Part shown: positions 1 to 12,658 of the stretch, one piece after another
How the letters are laid out: each line of letters opens with the position of its first letter
How positions within the stretch are numbered: the first letter of the stretch is position 1
NCBI GenBank assembly: GCA_030247885.1
Contig: JAPDRO010000007.1
Span: 1,264,101 to 1,328,100 of the forward strand
DNA length: 64,000 nucleotides
Direction of reading: 5' to 3'
Source: Taxawa tesnikishii (nom. ined.)
Taxonomy: Eukaryota > Ascomycota > Dothideomycetes > Dothideales
The notes under the pieces: generated by a model
The model's input: only the letters and a program-made list of their open reading frames with translations
Databases searched by the model: none
What the model was told of the DNA's origin: nothing
Position numbers and translations under genes: made by a program

Positions 1-3000
1 ACCAAGCCAAGTTCGAGCAGCTGTTCAAGTCGGCAGTAGGCAATGACCAAGCACTTTCGGGCGACAAGGCCAAGGATCTGCTCCTGCGCTCCAAGCTCCC
101 AGGCGATGCTTTGTCGCAAATATGGTAGGCATTTCATGGTCTAGAACACGAGCATCGCTGAACTGGCATAGGACACTCTCAGACACCACAAAGTCCGGCC
201 AATTGCTCTTCCCCGAGTTTGCCTTATCTATGTACCTATGCAACCTCAAACTCTCGGGCAAGGACCTACCACCTAGCTTGCCAGAAAGAGTCAGGAACGA
301 GGTATCGAGCATGGTTGACATTATATCTTTTGGCGTACCTGATGACCGCACACAAGAACCAGCGCGGACCAACGCGCCCAACTTCAACGAGCCTGCACGC
401 CAGAGCACTCCCGTAATCCAACAGCCGCAACCACAAGCCTCCAACAGTCAGCTTCTCTCACAACTCACTGCACAGCCTACGGGGTATGGCTTCCAGTCCC
501 AACCTACGGGTCTGCAACCGCAACCTACTGGTTTCCAGAGCATGCCACAGGCTACAGGATACAACGGACCGAGGCCTCCCATGCCACCAATGCCGACAGG
601 TTTTGGACAAGGCTTGTCTCCCCAACCGACTGGCTTTGCAGCCGCTCCCTGAACGCACAGCCTACTGGGCGCCCTGGACAATGGGGCCTCGTCAACGCTC
701 CGGCTTCTGGTCTGCCGAACCTGCATGCTCTGCAGCAGCAGATGATGCCTCAGCCAGGACGTGAAGCTGGTTTCACTACCACTGGCCTTCGCGGCAATGC
801 TACCGTTCCTTGGGCTGTCACGAAAGACGAGAAGAAGATCTACGACGAGATGTTCAAGGCTTGGGATGGGTTTGGCAAGGGTTTCATCACAGGCAACCAG
901 GCGATTGAGATCTTTGGACAGAGCGGGCTTGATAAACCTGATCTGGAGCGCATCTGGACCCTGTCTGATCCGCACAACAAGGGCAGACTGAACTTGGACG
1001 AATTTGCGGTTGCCATGCATCTGATTTACCGCAGACTGAACGGATACCCTGTCCCTGCTCAGCTCCCCCGAGCTTGTTCCGCCGTCAACCAGGAACCTGA
1101 CCGATTCGATCGGAACCATGAAATCGCTTCTCTCGGAAGATGCGCAAGCGAGAAAGAGCAGCGGTGCCTTCCTGCAACCACAGAAGACGGGTGTGAGCTA
1201 CCTCAAGAATCATTCTTTCCGAAGTGGAGGCAACGGTCCCGGAGCAGGTCGCAAGGATGCCACCGTTTTCAAGAACAACGACGACGACTTCGGATACCGC
1301 TCTAGTGCGCGTCGGCGAATGGGCGCCGATGGTCGTTCGCCTTCTCCTGCGCAGCCGGCTTCTCCCGTGTCTGAGCGGTCCGCTGATGAAATGAGTATTG
1401 ATCAATTGAAGAAGGCAATTCGCGAAAAGAAAGTTCTGCTCGATGCAATGGATTTCCAGGATGAGAACGAGGCCGACCAAGAAGATGCGCTGGATATCAA
1501 AGACCGACGGGACGCTGATGACCTCTTCCGGCGCATCAGGCGCATCCAGGAGGACATCGACGGTCATCCAAACTCTGGATTCCGGACAGGCGATTCGGAT
1601 GCGGAGCGTAGAGCCATGCGCAGGCAGCTGCAGGGCCTTAGCGATCGTCTGCCCGAGTTGGCGTCCCACGTCCGACGCTGCGAAAGAGCCATCGCCGACG
1701 CCCAACTCGAGCTCTTCAGACTTAAGGATGCTAAAGCCCATCCAAATGCTGCTCCAAGCATCGTCGGTACTGGCCCTGGTGGCGCCGTCACCGAGTCTGA
1801 TCGCCTCAAGGCTCGTGCCAAGGCGATGATGCAGCAACGCTCAGCTGCCTTGACCGGAAGGCCGGCTCCCTCGACCGGGGGTGACGACGGTAGCGCAGCT
1901 GCTAAACGACTTGAGGAAGAAAACACTCGTGTCCGAAAGGAGCGCGAAGACAACGAGCGCATGGTTCGTGATGTCGAGGAAAGTGTCACTGAGTACAGCA
2001 AGAGCCTCGAGCAAGGCCTCAAGGAGGGCGCTGAAGATGCCACTACCGAGCATGAGCGCAGGAGATGGGAAGACGGTCTTGGTGTCGAGGATGAGGTCAA
2101 GGATTTTATCTTCGACCTCCAGAGAAGCAGCAGGGCTGCCAAGATTAGGAAGGAAGAGTGAGTGACAGATTATCACTGGCTGTATGTCTCTTCTTGCTGA
2201 CGAACACTAGGGGTGACCGCCCAAGGGACCGAACTGCATCCACACGCGCCGACGACACCAGTCGTACAAGCAGTACGTCTCGCTATGAGAGTCCCGCTCG
2301 AACAGACACAACCCGCAGCGCTGTGTCTCCAGCCACGACTGGCACATCTTACTCGTCTTACAAGACTGCTGAGGACCGTGCTGCCTTCATCAAACAACAA
2401 GCCGAAGCAAGAATGGCCGAACGTCTTGCTGCGCTTGGTCTTAGAGCGCCAACCAAAGCCGGTGAAACTGCGCAGCAAAGACAAGAACGCGAACGCAAGG
2501 AGCGGGAAGACCGCCTTAGGCAGGCGGAAGAGGAGGACTCCCGGCGAGAAAAAGAAAGGCAGCAAAGACTTGCAGGGGAGCAGATTGCACCCCCATCGGC
2601 GGCGAAGCCGGCAGCCAAGAAGCCTCCCCACCTCCATCTAGAAAGGGTGGAGCAGACTCGCTACAGAAGGACCAGGAACAGCAGGCGCAAGCGGAGGCCA
2701 GACGGGTCGACCACAGCATTGCTGAGCAAGCGCTCAAAGAACAGCAACAGGCCCAGGCTGCCGAGACGAGGGACCTTGAGTAAGTTTAGAAGATCTCCAC
2801 ATGTAGCAATGTCTATTCTAACGCCACCTACAGGGACGAAGAGCGCCGTCAAGAGGAAGAGATCAGGAGACAACAGGAAGAAGCGCAGGCCAATCTTCGT
2901 GCGCTCGAGGAACAAGTACGTCAGGGCAAACTCAAGAAAGCAGAGGAGAAGGCTAGAAAGCAGGCTGCCCAGCGGGAAACGAAGGAAAGAGAAGCTCGCC

Positions 3001-3930
3001 TTGCCGCACAGCGTGCAGAGGTCGAGGCAGCCAAGGAAAAGGAGCGTCAACTGAGGCTTCAGCTGGAGAGCCTTGACGATGAGGACTCATCTGATGAGGA
3101 GAACCCACAAGAGGTTACTCCGCAGGAGAACACTCCAACCGCAAGCCAGGAGCTCCCAAGGGACGCCCCGGCCGAGGCTGCTATTCCCTTGCCACCTCCG
3201 ACCCCAGCAGAACCAGCTGCTGCACCCTCCGTCGCCAGCCCGCCTGCGCAGTCGAACAATCCCTTCTTCAGGAGCATGGGTCAGCCTGCTCCCACTTCTT
3301 CAGTCACGTCGCCTGCTCCTGCGCCTGCGGACACCAACCCCTTCCACCGTATGACCCAGCAGGACACGGCCAAGACCACGCTCCCAGAGCCAGCTGCACC
3401 ATCAGCTCGCCGTACTGCGAAACCCGCCGAAGACGACGACTGGTCCGTCGTCGAAGACACATCATCCGACGAGGACGACGATGATGGCCGCCCCACCGGC
3501 GGCAGCGCCAAACAACTTGCCTCCATTCTCTTCGGCACCATGGCGCCTCCGCGCCCATTGTCCAGCATGGATAACGCCAACGCATCCCCAGCACCCGGTT
3601 CACCCGCCCCACCATCTGCTGGCGGCATCTCTTCTCCCCTCCAGCTCCTCCAGCTCCGCCTATGCCGACCGGTGGGGCTCCGCCACCGCCACCAATGCCC
3701 AGCGGTAGCGCCCTCCACCTCCTCCTATGCCTACCGGCGGCGCGCCACCGCCGCCTCCCATGCCGAGCGGTGGCGCTCCTCCTCCGCCGCCTATGCCTGC
3801 GCTGGGTGGCGGTGCGGGTAGTGCGCCGGACAGGTCTGGGCTGTTGCAGCAGATTCAAGCGGGCAAGGGGCTCAGGAAGACGGCGACAAAGGATAGGAGT
3901 CAGGCTGCTACTGCGGGACGGGTGTTGTAG
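1..3930 (+). CDS. PAN1: PAN1-like actin cytoskeleton regulatory protein (5' partial, several frameshifts)
   Basis: Endocytic scaffold that couples clathrin adaptors to Arp2/3 actin assembly. The window opens inside the first visible EH domain; a second EH domain follows at about 830-1050 ([18 protein letters not shown]). Next come a charged coiled coil (about 1390-2160, 2380-3060), a proline-rich tract ([11 protein letters not shown] repeats, 3660-3800) and a terminal WH2-like segment ([14 protein letters not shown]). Between the EH domains lies a QPTG repeat tract; LTAQPTG and LNAQPTG fit the LxxQxTG motif phosphorylated by Ark/Prk kinases in yeast Pan1. Introns: 125-171, 2158-2210, 2780-2833. 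The frame breaks five times, at C runs 647-649, 1065-1069, 2626-2629, 3636-3639 and 3711-3713; one extra C at each restores a continuous protein. The identity is firm. Whether the frameshifts are real cannot be settled here. Confidence 0.93.
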
Positions 3931-4489
3931 AGGCACCGATAATATGGAGGGCACGTCCGTAGGTAGCTTTCAGTCTTGCGTTTAGCGAACAGAAGCATAT
4001 GTGCCTGCGATTGTAAACGATCCTCTTCGCGTTGCTTCTTCAATCATCTGTCACAGTCATGGTGGTTGCGAAATGCAAGGGCGCCGAGGAGGCGAGGGCT
4101 ACGATGATGTATTTAGATGGGAAGATGTATATGGAACGGCAGTTGAGGGTCACTGTTCCCATGCCGTCTTCGCTCTGCAGTTGTCGCTGTGTCTCGTTAG
4201 TGGGATGTGACAGAACACTGTCCGCCATGGTGCCCTACATTCATCCCTGGATTGCCTCTTTGAGTACTTCTCTCGACACAGTCGACGTCACAGCGAGGGG
4301 TTGCCCTTGGTGGGAGATGCCACCGTCCGTTCTGCGCCGAACCTGCTTTAACCCAACATCACTTGTTCTTGAGGTCCGGCTTCTACCGAAATAATCAAGC
4401 AAGCTCTGCTGTAGAGATGCGCCATGGTAATAGCCATCTCGAGCCGACCGGGCATCAGCACAGGCGTCATGACATAGTCCTCAACCCCA
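3931..4489. other. Intergenic region between convergent PAN1 and ankyrin gene
   Basis: This is 559 bases between two convergent stop codons. It holds the 3' UTRs of both genes. Short open frames here show no recognisable motif and no splice structure, so I call no gene. Confidence 0.6.
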
Positions 4490-5212
4490 TCATTCAACCC
4501 TCCTCCTAGCAGCACTTCCTTGCCCCAGCCCAGTCCCGGACAGCGCATCCTGCACCAATGCCCTCAACTCCCTCTGTCCCTCCTCGGTCTGGAAATCCTC
4601 CCTCGCGGCCAACTCCTCAATCCTCCTCCTGAACTCCGGATCCGGCGCCCCCGCCTCCTCTGCCGGCTCATCCATCGTACCCACATTGACCTTGAAATCC
4701 AGCCCCTGAGGCACGGGCGGCGGATGCCCGACCCCGTCCGCGGTCGTCCCCGCCTGTGAGGTCTCGGCGCCGTTGGCACCACCCGTCTGCGCGACCACGG
4801 ACGCGGCGGCCCCGGCACCGCGCCGCGTCACTTCCCGCACGTAGGCGGCGACCTGCGGCCATTCGTCCTCGGCCTCGAGCTTCTCGTCTACCGTCTGACC
4901 GTCGTCGTTTCTGGCGTCCGCATCGGCGCCGAGCTCCTCGACGAGCACGCGCGCGACGGCCATGTCCTCGGCCGCAAAGAGAGGCGTTTCGCCGTCCTCG
5001 TCGCGCAGGTTCGGTGAGGCGGCGTAGTCTTGCACCAGGGCGCGCAGGAGGTCCGGGTGGTTGTAGGATGTGGCGGCGTGTAGGAGGGAGTAGCCGTGGC
5101 GGTCTTGGGCGGAGGCGAGATGTGGGTTGGAGGCGAGGTGGGAGAGGACGGTGCTGGGCGAGTCCGGGACGAGGTTGAGGAGGCGGTCGATGGTGATGTT
5201 TTGCTGCGCCAT
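4490..5212 (-). CDS. Small ankyrin-repeat protein (YAR1-like)
   Basis: An intronless 240-residue protein. The start is the ATG at 5212, giving MAQQNITIDRLL; the longer upstream open frame is low-complexity and lies in the leader. Two to three ankyrin repeats are visible near residues 35-110 (GYSLLHAATSYNHPDLLRAL, GETPLFAAEDMAVARVLVEE). A Gly/Ala-rich linker follows, then a conserved acidic C-terminal block (DPEFRRRIEELAARE). The architecture resembles fungal YAR1-type ankyrin proteins, which in yeast chaperone ribosomal protein Rps3. That function is inferred from domain layout and size only. It is divergent with TRL1, sharing a roughly 500-bp promoter region. No frameshift is seen. Confidence 0.82.
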   Translation of the reverse strand: MAQQNITIDRLLNLVPDSPSTVLSHLASNPHLASAQDRHGYSLLHAATSYNHPDLLRALVQDYAASPNLRDEDGETPLFAAEDMAVARVLVEELGADADARNDDGQTVDEKLEAEDEWPQVAAYVREVTRRGAGAAASVVAQTGGANGAETSQAGTTADGVGHPPPVPQGLDFKVNVGTMDEPAEEAGAPDPEFRRRIEELAAREDFQTEEGQRELRALVQDALSGTGLGQGSAARRRVE

Positions 5213-5301
5213 GCTGTCTCCTTGTTGGAAGGATGTATGACTGGGTGGTGCAAGGGCTGTGAGAGCAGAGTAGTCGGTCAGAGGCAGACGAGTGAGAGAA
5301 G

Positions 5302-5336
5302 AGGTATGAGAGGTATGAAAGGTATGAGAGGTATGA
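5302..5336. repeat. Short tandem repeat, about 10-bp unit, in the ankyrin gene leader
   Basis: The unit aggtatgaga/aggtatgaaa recurs about 3.5 times, upstream of the minus-strand ankyrin start codon. Confidence 0.8.
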
Positions 5337-5720
5337 TGGAAGTGGGATAGCCGTTGCCAAGCATGCTGGACCCTTGAACATTTTCTGGAGTCATGCGTGT
5401 GTGACTGCAGGATTGAATCATCCTGTGGCTGTGAGGTAGAGCGTGCCTTCCACAAGCAAACACCGCACCCGACGGTTTCTTGACTGATGCCTACTGTTCT
5501 GATATCTTCTTAAACAATCGTCTTCCGTTCTTCCTCCTTCTTCTCTTTGTTCTGCAACTATCACAACACCCTTCTTGCCACGCTCACAGCTCGTCTTTAG
5601 ATTCGAGCAGGTAGAGGCAGGCTAGGCTTCACGGGCACGAGACCACCAACCGAAACACATCGGATTACCGTTTCTGGGAACTCGTTCCATTTCTGTCCTC
5701 AACCTTCACATCTTCCAATC

Positions 5721-8206
5721 ATGGCTCACCGTGAGCAAGCTCCTTACCGGGCACAGGATGTCCACGAGATCTCGGAGATGCTCCGCGGCTTGGAGGCTCA
5801 CCAGAAGAAAAAGGGCGGCAAAGGCGGCTTCTCCTGCAAAAAGGCGACGTTTTCAATTGCAGGCACTGACACAACTGTCGATTCGTGGCGCATGCAGGAC
5901 TGGGACTACAAGAAGCCCAATCTCCCAACTTACGCGAGAGGTCTCTTCACCACCAAGAACTCCAAGGAAATCCCGAGATCGTTGTTCGTGGATACGACAA
6001 GTTCTTCAACCACGGTGAGGTCAGAAAGACCGAATGGCGCAATGTCGAGCAGAACACGAGAGGTCCCTACGAACTCAGCGTGAAGGAGAACGGTTGCATC
6101 ATCTTCATCTCTGGTCTCGAGGACGGGACGCTACTGGTGTGCAGCAAGCATTCGACCGGTGCCCGTGAGGACGCCGAAACGAGCCATGCTATTGCCGGAG
6201 AGCGCTGGGTTGACAAGCACCTTGCCACTGTCGGCAAGAACCGAAAGGATCTGGCTCTCAAGCTGCGAGAGATGAACGCTACAGCCGTTGCAGAACTCTG
6301 CGATGATGAGTTTGAGGAGCACGTCCTTGCCTACAACCCGGAGACGGCAGGTCTGTATCTTCATGGCATCAACCTCAACCTCCCCGAATTTGTCACTTAC
6401 CCTGGTCACCTCGTGGATCGCTTTGCCACCGAGTGGGGTTTCAAGAAGACCATGTATGTCATGGAGGATGACATCAAGAAGGTCAAGTCGTTCCTTGACA
6501 AGGTCGCCGAGACTGGCAACTACGCTGGCAGAGACACGGAGGGCTTTGTCATCCGTTGCCAGGCCAGGGAGACTGCGGACAGCCCATGGGAGGATTGGTT
6601 CTTCAAGTACAAGTTCGAGGAGCCCTATCTCATGTACAGACAATGGCGCGAGTGCACAAAGGCCGTCATAGCTGGACGTCCGCCCAAGTACAAGAAACAC
6701 AAGGATATCACCGAGCAGTATCTCCTCTACGCACGGAAGCGGCTACATGCGGATCCATCGCTTGGCAAGGCTTACAATCAGAATCACGGCATCATCAAGA
6801 TGAGAGACGACTTCCTTGCTGAGCGCGGCTTGAAGGGTTCCGATATCATCAAGCAGGAGATTGAGCGTGGCGAAGTCAGCGGATCTGCCATCACCAAGGA
6901 TGTTGTCATTGCCACAGTCGCGACCATTGGGTGTGGCAAGACCACTGTTGCGCTTGCACTTGCGAAGCTCTTCAACTGGGGCCACATCCAGAACGATAAC
7001 ATTCAAGGCAAAGGACGACCTGCACGGTTCGCTCAGTTGGTCTGCGACACTCTTCTGAAACACCCAGTCACGATTGCGGACCGAAACAACCATCAACGTC
7101 GTGAGCGTAAGCAACTCATTGAAGACGTTCAGAAGGTTATTCCTCAGGCCCACTTTATCGCTCTTCATTACGTACATGAAGGTCCCAACTACGATCAGAT
7201 CCGCGAGAAGACGCGTGAGCGTGTCCTTGGCCGCGGCGACAACCACCAAACCATTCAAGCCGGCTCGAAAGGCCAGGGCGAGATTATCGAGATCATGGAA
7301 GGTTTCATGCACCGCTTCGAACCTGTCAACCCAGAGAGCGATCCAGACGATGGCTTTGACCTAGTGATTGACCTGGATCCGACCGCTTCCTCGCGCGAGA
7401 ATCTCGAGACTGTCCTTGCTCAGCTGAATTCAGAGTTTCCACGTCTGTTCGGCAAGATGCCTACTGGCGAGGACCTTGACAACGCCATTGAAGCTGCGCT
7501 GAACGATTACAAGCCGGACATCCACCACGAGGTGGGCGGTAAGGGCGGAAGCAAGCAGAATGCCAGACGCCAGCACCAGCAGCAGCGCCGCATGGACGAT
7601 CAGCAAAACGGCGTCATGGGCAACACAGTCCATGCCAATGGCACCAACGGCGCTCAAGCGAAGCCCAAGGAGCGCAAGATCGAGTACTTTGGTGTTACCC
7701 TCCCCGCCGCACGTATCAACGCCATCCTGGACGCCGTGTTCCGCGATCAAGATGCAAACACGGCACGCATGTACCGGCAACTGCAGCAGCAGCGGCGCAT
7801 CCAGTCAGAATTCCACGTCACGCTCATGCACCGGGCCTCCGCGTCGCAGAACCAGGAGTACTGGAACCACCTGTCGGACCTGCACGCCGCCGCGTCGGAC
7901 GGCCAGTCCGACACTGAAGTCGGGAAGTGCAAGGTCATGCTTGAGCGCCTAGTCTGGGACAACAGGCTCATGTGCATCGTGGCGCGCCTCGCGCCGGCCG
8001 AGGAAGGGAAGGAGTGGCGCACGGTGAACGACACGGCGCACGTCACGGTAGGCACGGCAGATCAGAGTGTTAAGCCGAAGGAGAGTAATGATTTGCTGAA
8101 GAGGTGGTTGAAGGAGGGCAGTCAGGGAAGTGGAATTCAGGAGCTGGCGATCAGGGGCCATGTCGAGCTGACAGGCACGGTTAAGGGCATGGTGCAGAAG
8201 CATTGA
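5721..8206 (+). CDS. TRL1: tRNA ligase, trifunctional (one frameshift)
   Basis: Joins tRNA half-molecules after intron removal, and splices HAC1-type mRNA in the unfolded protein response. The three enzyme domains appear in order. The N-terminal adenylyltransferase carries the active-site lysine in VKENGCIIF (about residue 120). The central polynucleotide kinase has a P-loop, ATIGCGKTT (about residue 395). The C-terminal cyclic phosphodiesterase has two H-x-T motifs, FHVTLMHR and AHVTVGT. The start at 5721 (MAHREQAPYRAQDV) gives about 829 residues, the usual fungal length. The frame breaks once near 5966 at a short G run (aaggaaat); one added G gives the expected continuous reading through STKN-SKGNPEIVVRGYDKF. 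Intronless. Confidence 0.95.
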
Positions 8207-8923
8207 TGACGATGATGATGATGATGCTGATGCATGGCACCGTTGTCGTGCAGGTCCATAGCGGGCCTTGCTGGAAGTGGTGGTGTGGTATTCACGCCAC
8301 AGGCCGGCTTGCGCTCTGAAGTTGTGACAGTAGATGGAAGGAAGCATTTACGGCATTATTGAGATCGAGATGGCACACCGACACGTGATGGCGGACGCCT
8401 GCTGTAGGGAGGTTGAGGCAGCCTCTGTTTCGGGCACTCGATTCACATGAAGGCGAGAAGCTTACGATGTTACGAACACATTCAGCTGGCAACGGCGCGG
8501 AAAAGTTTGGCTCAGGAAAGTTGGGGTTTACGATAGCCTGTCTATCTGACGCATGTATATAGACTAGGTATTGGAGAGTATTCTGTGCGTGGCTTCATGT
8601 CCGCTTGGCTTGCCGTCACCGCTCAAGGATTGAGGTGGAAGAGTTGACGATGTTGATGCATCTATGTATTGCTCGCACCTGGTACGATGGTACGACGTTG
8701 GAGTCGCGAATGCAATCCCTTGTTTAGGCAGGTCAATCACTGTCAATCACGTTCCTCAATCGGTGTGTAGCGTGGTGTTCCGAGATGGAGGAGAGCGGAA
8801 CAGAGCCGCAGACGTAATTGAGTAACCATGTCAGAAGGTCTATCATGAGTCAAGACTGTGTGCCATCCCATATGTTTCTTTCGTCCTTGTCGTTGCTAAA
8901 GGCTCCCAGAACTCGCATCGACT
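8207..8923. other. Intergenic region with GAT microsatellite
   Basis: A (GAT/GAC)n tract of about 27 bases sits at the TRL1 stop codon (8204-8230). The rest holds no supported gene. Confidence 0.6.
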
Positions 8924-10422
8924 ATGATGGCACAAGAGGGGCAACAAGAATCTTACTTACTCGACGGACAACCGTCACCTGAGCGCGCATCTCAGGTTGG
9001 AGATGAGTCGCGTGACCTCCAAAATCAGACCCCTCATGGAAGACAGCGTGAGATGACCAAGGAGAAAATCTGCGTGCTGATAGCTTGTTCGCTCCTACAG
9101 CTCCCAATTTGGGGTATGCGGCTCCTCTCCCTTGCTGGCAGTTGTACTGCCCCGCTCACTTGATCGCAGGCTTCGCCATGAGCTATGGTGTATTCCAAGA
9201 GTACTATTCTGAGAGCCGGTTCCTGAAGGGCAATCCCTCTCTTACCGGCATTGTCGGAACGACTTTCAATGGTGTGATCTACATCTCTATGCCTTTCCTC
9301 TTTGCGGCTTTCACGCAGCGATGGGCGCGCTTCCGTCGACTGGTTTCGCTTTGTGGTGTTGCCCTCACCGCGCTGAGCTATCTTCTGTCGTCGTGGAGTA
9401 CCAACGTTTCGCACGTCGTAGTCACGCAGGGAGTACTGGCTTCCCTGGGTGGCACACTGATCTACAGCCCTACGACTCTCTCGCTTGGGGAATGGTGGGA
9501 GACCAGCAACCGCGCGGTGGCATACGGCATCGTTCTATCGAGTAAGAACGTCACTGGATCTGTATGTCCCTTCATCCTCCGCGCCCTGCTCGACCGCTAT
9601 GGATTCGGCCTCACGATGCGCATCTGGGCCGCAATCGTGGCCGGATGCAGTCTCGCCGCCATCTTCCTGATCCCAACTCAACACCACCCATTCAGCATCG
9701 CACCGTCCGAACGCCGGTCCCGGCAAACACCATGGCACTTCCTTAAACACCGCGCCTTCTACATCTGGAGCGTGGCCATCCTCCTACAGTCCGTCGGCTA
9801 TGGAATCCCCCAGACCTACCTAACAACCTACGCACGCTCATCCGCCTCACTATCCCAAACCTCCGCCACCCTCCTCCTCACCTTCTTCAACCTCCCCGGC
9901 ATCCTCTCCAGCTCCTTCTTCGGCTACCTGAGCGACAACAAACACCACCCTTTCACCGCGACCACGACGACCCTCATCTCCGCCCTCAGCTCTACGCTGA
10001 GCGTGTTCCTGCTCTGGGGCCTCGCATCCCCCGCGTCGGGATCCCGCAGCAGCATGCCCCTGCTGACCCTCTTCGCCATCATCTTCGGCTTCTTCGCCGG
10101 CGGGTACAGCGCCACGTGGGGCGGCATCGTCAACGAGATGGAGCGCGAGGCCCGCGATCGGAACGAGGCCATCGACTCGGGCGTGCTGTACGGCCTCCTG
10201 AACGGCGCGAGGGGGTTGGGCTACGTCAGTGGCGGCTTGGCTAGTGTGCCTTTGCTCAAGGCGGGGAGCAAGGGCACGGTGGGCGGGTTTGCGTATGAAA
10301 CGGAGTATATGCCGTTGATTGTGTTTACCGGGTTGAGTTCGTTGTTTGGGGCGTGGAGCGTGCTGTGGAAGGGGAGGAAGTTGCTGGGGAGGCATGTGCT
10401 GTCGGGGAATTGTTGCGTGTAG
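8924..10422 (+). CDS. MFS transporter, monocarboxylate-porter-like
   Basis: A polytopic membrane protein of 480 residues in two exons: 8924-9113 and 9170-10422, with a 56-nt intron. Translation starts at MMAQEGQQ and a soluble N-terminus ends at about residue 45. Twelve hydrophobic segments follow. Motifs such as GFAMSYGVFQEYY, GGTLIYSPTTLSLGEWW and a membrane-embedded SKNVTGSVCPF helix match the fungal monocarboxylate porter (MCT/MCH) branch of the major facilitator superfamily. The substrate cannot be read from sequence; many members of this branch in fungi do not carry monocarboxylates. The reading frame is intact. Confidence 0.88.
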
Positions 10423-11084
10423 GTTGTGTATGGATTGGTGAGTATCCGGATCTATCGTTTTCGTTGACAGGGTTACGGAGCCGCTCATTGGCTGGATATT
10501 GTGAGGTTGTATGATGTGTTAGGCTGTCAGTAAGGATCTCTCGTCGTACACGTGATCGTCTGCAACCGCATCGGCAAGCAATTTGGGTCCGTCATAACTA
10601 CGTTTCTCACAGGGTTCACAAACAGAAAATGATGTCGCCCTCGGGGTAATGAATCTTGTTCATGTGTGATAGAGTGGAGAGTTTGTACATCCAATTCGAC
10701 TCGTTGACCAAATCGGGTTAGATGCATCGAGCAGTCTCAGGGTTAAGCCGCTTCCGAGACTACCCGAAAGATGATCTTCCCATACTCGTGTACCTTTCCC
10801 ATACAATGGCAAACAGTGTCAGCAGATTTCTGTCCAAAATCGAGGTCGAGTATTGGGGGAACGTGGCAATTCTACCGCTGCAAGATGCTGTGTTGTTCGA
10901 TGCTGATTGCGATGAGGTTCAGTGTTGAGCATGGATGACGATGCGGTTCCGTGTGCCCAAGTACCTGAGTGCCTGAGTGCCTGGGTGCCCAGGTTCCCCA
11001 GCGCTTACCATTATCTGCCCATCGTTGTTGAGTGCAACTACCGACAAACAGCTGAGTTCACAGTGTTTCGATCGGGGAATCTTT
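10423..11084. other. Intergenic region
   Basis: Holds the 3' UTR of the transporter and upstream DNA of the zinc-finger gene. A degenerate short repeat of gagtgcct/gggtgccc lies near 10966-10996. Nothing else is supported. Confidence 0.5.
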
Positions 11085-12614
11085 GTTGCCTACTACAACC
11101 AGACCTCAAGCGTTCTGTACAATCCCAGGATGGACAAGAATGCGCATCTTTCGGAGAGCATGCGATCCCATGGAGATTCCGGTATAGTACAGCTGGACAT
11201 CTTCAACGAATTTCCGCCCAGAACAGTAGACCCCAGCATTCTTTACAACACTTCGAGGGGACCTGAAGAGAACCTTTCCGGGGTCATTTCAAGCGTCCGT
11301 ATCAGTTCTCCAGCAATCCCGAGCAAGCGGCGAAGTATTTCAACCTAGACAGAATGACTTTACCCACATACTGACTTCTTTCAGGTACCGGAAGACAGGC
11401 AACCGATTTTCTGGGTATCCGGGACGAGCACAACCGTTTATCGACACGATCAAGGCAAATATGTTGCATTCGTGGCTGCGTCACACCGGACTGCCGCCAA
11501 ATGCAGGCCAGGCTGGTTTTCTTGGCGGGGTTTTGGAGGTTACTCCTGCGCCATTTTGAGCTGGTTCGACGGCTGTCAAGTCAACGATTCACCCTATAGC
11601 TCTGGCTCGTCCTCCGAATTCGCAGAGTCTCAATCCTTCATTCCACAGGCCCAACCGGCTGAAATTGGGTTTTCGGCCGACATGGGTGTAATTAATACCA
11701 CTCGAACACCATATGACTTCACTGGCATTCAAGACATCAACCAAATCCCTGTGGCGCAACGCATCTCCTCTGATGAGCTCAGAAAACACTATCGGCTGCG
11801 CTGCAAGAATCACCCATCCAGGACCAAACCTGAGCAGCTTGAACGGCACATGAGGGAGATTTATCAATGTACACGGAGTTGTGGCTTCAGAACGGACAAC
11901 GTTGCTCACTGGAAGCGCCACGAGGAGAGGCAATGCCTACAGGCTCTGTGGTCATGCCCGATGTGCTTTGAAAATCCGAAACGCAAGTCTCACGCACGCC
12001 ACGTCTTTCATCGTGAGGATCAATTCATTGGTCACCTCAAGAAAACCCACAAGAAGAGCCCAGGAGAATCCCTGGCCATGGCCAAATCCAATCGATTTAG
12101 CACTGGCTTTGCAATACCTTCTTGGTGTGGCTTTTGCTGCGGATGCCACAGATCTGAGAGCCTCGAAGACCGTCTTGATCATCTGGCTGAACACTTCAAG
12201 GATGGCAAGTGCATGAGAGACTGGATACCTGTGCCGGTTATTGAAGGCATCAGCATTGAAGATGGTGAGGACGAGGGCCATGGCGACGGCGACAGCGACA
12301 TCGGCGGCTCGCCGACCGGGCCAGGGAGCGGCGGCGCTCACAACGACGGTTCATCCTCAGGATCCGGAAATAGCGGTGATCCCTCTTCGGAGCCTGATGA
12401 GCGTGACGACTTCTGGGTCGGTTCCAACAGTGGCAGCGGGCCATCTGTTTGGCAGGGCTGGACACGTGCTTCAACGCCAGTATCGGATCTCGTACGTGCA
12501 ATGTTTGCCCTATGTTCCAACATTCGGCAAGTCTTGTACAAGATGGGTATCGTCCGTTCTCTGCTCTTCTGGATAGCCCAGGCATGGAAACCTACCAAAC
12601 CTGACACGTGGTAG
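11085..12614 (+). CDS. C2H2-type zinc-finger protein, function unknown (5' end uncertain)
   Basis: The firm part is the exon 11385-12614, entered through an acceptor preceded by a CTGAC branch point (TACTGACTTCTTTCAG). It begins VPEDRQPIFWVSG. The central region has irregular Cys/His clusters: CTRSCGFRTDNVAHWKRH, CPMCFENPKRKSHARHVFH and WCGFCCGCHRSE with a downstream HLAEH. These resemble fungal-specific tandem C2H2 fingers. An acidic Gly/Ser-rich stretch and a hydrophobic C-terminus (SLLFWIAQAW) follow. An upstream open segment from about 11085 (NEFPPRTVDPSILYNTSR) probably belongs to the same gene, but the donor site and frame are unclear. I do not recognise a named family. Confidence 0.55.
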
Positions 12615-12658
12615 CGCAAGTGCAAAGACCCGATCCATCGCAAATACCACGAGTCTAC

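Noticed and set aside
1085-1837. 250-codon minus-strand frame across PAN1
   Set aside because: It overlaps the conserved PAN1 coiled coil in antisense and has no recognisable motif.
4668-5381. 237-codon antisense-frame protein over the ankyrin gene
   Set aside because: Arg/Pro-rich low-complexity reading of the same DNA in another frame; the ankyrin frame explains the region.
9850-10488. Long antisense open frame (212 codons) opposite the MFS transporter
   Set aside because: It is a shadow of the GC-rich coding strand. Its composition is Glu/Arg/His-rich with no domain, and the sense gene is firm.
11281-11372. Alternative coding reading FKRPYQFSSNPEQAAKYF
   Set aside because: It needs an extra base, runs into a stop and has no GT donor before the good acceptor at 11384; more likely intronic coincidence.
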